A stretch of 6,316 nt of DNA from Lachnospiraceae bacterium (lineage in GTDB: Bacteria > Bacillota > Clostridia > Lachnospirales > Lachnospiraceae), in contig JAAVAG010000044.1 of the NCBI GenBank assembly GCA_014804185.1, forward strand, positions 1 to 6,316. The letters run 5' to 3'. This document shows, one piece after another, positions 5,794-6,316 of the stretch. Under the pieces are notes generated by a model. That model had not been told where the DNA came from and ran no database searches. It worked only from the letters and a program-made list of their open reading frames with translations. The translations under genes and the position numbers were made by a program. Numbering within the stretch: position 1 is the first letter of the stretch; each line of letters starts with the position of its first letter.

Positions 5794-6316
5794 ATGAAAC
5801 TGGCGGTAATCAGCGATATACATGGAAATTATAAGGCGTTCGAGGCGTTTTTGGAATTTGCGCGGCAGCTGGAGCCGGATGGAATTATCGGCCTGGGAGA
5901 TTATGTGACGGACAGTCCTTATCCCCAGCGGACTTTGGGATTATTGTATGACATGATGGAAAAGTACCCCTGTTATCTTGTGAAAGGAAACAGGGAGGAA
6001 TATCTGATCCGCAATTTTCACGAGCCCCAGGGCTGGAAACCATCCTCCTCCAACGGCCTGCTGTATTATACGGCGCAGCATATAACCGAGGGGGATATTG
6101 CGTTTTTTGAGAGCTTGAAAATATGTGACACCGTAGAAATAGAAGGGTATCCGACTCTGACGATCTGCCATGGAATTCCGGACCGGAGCAGGGGGAATTT
6201 TACCGAGGAACCGGGACTGAAAGACAGGTGTATGAGGGCGCTGGAGACAAAATATCTTCTGGGCGGCCACAGCCATCATCAGGAGACGGACCGTCTGTAC
6301 GGAAAGCTTTATGTCA
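5794..6316 (+). CDS. Calcineurin-like metallophosphoesterase (3' end beyond window)
   Basis: The frame opens at ATG 5794 and runs off the right edge after 174 codons; family members of this type are about 230-250 residues. All visible metal-site motifs of calcineurin-like phosphoesterases are present. They are SDIHGN (7-12, with Asp8 and His10), GLGDY (33-37, Asp36), KGNREE (64-69, Asn66), CHG (125-127, His126) and GGHSHH (157-162, His159 and His161). These bind two metal ions and catalyse phosphoester hydrolysis. The short form with SDIHGN at the very N-terminus resembles the YfcE/diadenosine-tetraphosphatase-like branch, but the substrate cannot be assigned. There is no signal peptide, so it is cytoplasmic. 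The upstream stop is 24 bp away, with only a weak purine-rich ribosome site (AGAGAGAG). It probably belongs to the same operon as the mutS-like pair and the LysM gene. Confidence 0.92.
   Translation, partial: MKLAVISDIHGNYKAFEAFLEFARQLEPDGIIGLGDYVTDSPYPQRTLGLLYDMMEKYPCYLVKGNREEYLIRNFHEPQGWKPSSSNGLLYYTAQHITEGDIAFFESLKICDTVEIEGYPTLTICHGIPDRSRGNFTEEPGLKDRCMRALETKYLLGGHSHHQETDRLYGKLYV

Noticed and set aside
5029..5823. 264-codon antisense frame opposite the LysM gene
   Set aside because: It is opposite a gene with a clear LysM domain and crosses two operon junctions. Its composition is shadow-like, with no promoter or ribosome site seen.
5941..6279. Antisense frame opposite the metallophosphoesterase
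   Set aside because: The plus strand carries every metal-binding motif of the phosphoesterase, so the antisense frame is a shadow.
1..6316. CRISPR array, tRNA, rRNA or complete insertion sequence
   Set aside because: No regularly spaced repeats, no tRNA-like cloverleaf and no transposase frame were seen on either strand.

Overview
The window looks like chromosomal DNA of a Clostridia-class Firmicute, most probably a Lachnospiraceae gut commensal. The grounds are the Firmicutes-type (class II) GalT, strong AGGAGG-like ribosome binding sites, moderately GC-rich coding sequence, and a LysM plus helical-bundle protein of a kind I associate with clostridia and bacilli. The species cannot be fixed from the sequence alone.

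Layout, left to right. (1) The C-terminal part of galT (Leloir pathway) runs in from the left edge on the + strand and ends at 898. (2) A strong hairpin (916-948) lies between convergent genes and can terminate transcription from both sides. (3) On the - strand lies a compact type II toxin-antitoxin operon: a RelB/DinJ-like antitoxin (1278-1580), then a RelE/ParE-like toxin (959-1276) one base downstream. Its own promoter, at 1603-1631, contains a candidate operator palindrome. This module is visibly more AT-rich than its neighbours and looks like an acquired insert. (4) A block of about 130 bp (1632-1761) of inverted repeats and protein-like short frames fills exactly the space between two divergent promoters. 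It may be an interspersed repeat or a gene remnant. (5) A good sigma-A promoter (1762-1790) starts a tight + strand operon: a possible 15-codon leader ORF, two tandem and divergent MutS-family ATPases overlapping by ATGA, a LysM-domain protein with a C-terminal helical domain, and a calcineurin-like metallophosphoesterase cut by the right edge.

The four-gene operon is the most interesting part. Both MutS-like proteins lack room for the mismatch-recognition domain of true MutS. Both keep Walker A, the catalytic Glu and the H-loop His, and both carry Asn where the canonical Walker B Asp should be. Their stop/start overlap suggests equimolar synthesis and probably a heterodimer. The co-transcribed LysM protein (no signal peptide) and phosphoesterase have no obvious link to DNA repair. 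The group may therefore be an uncharacterised functional unit, but its role cannot be read from the sequence.
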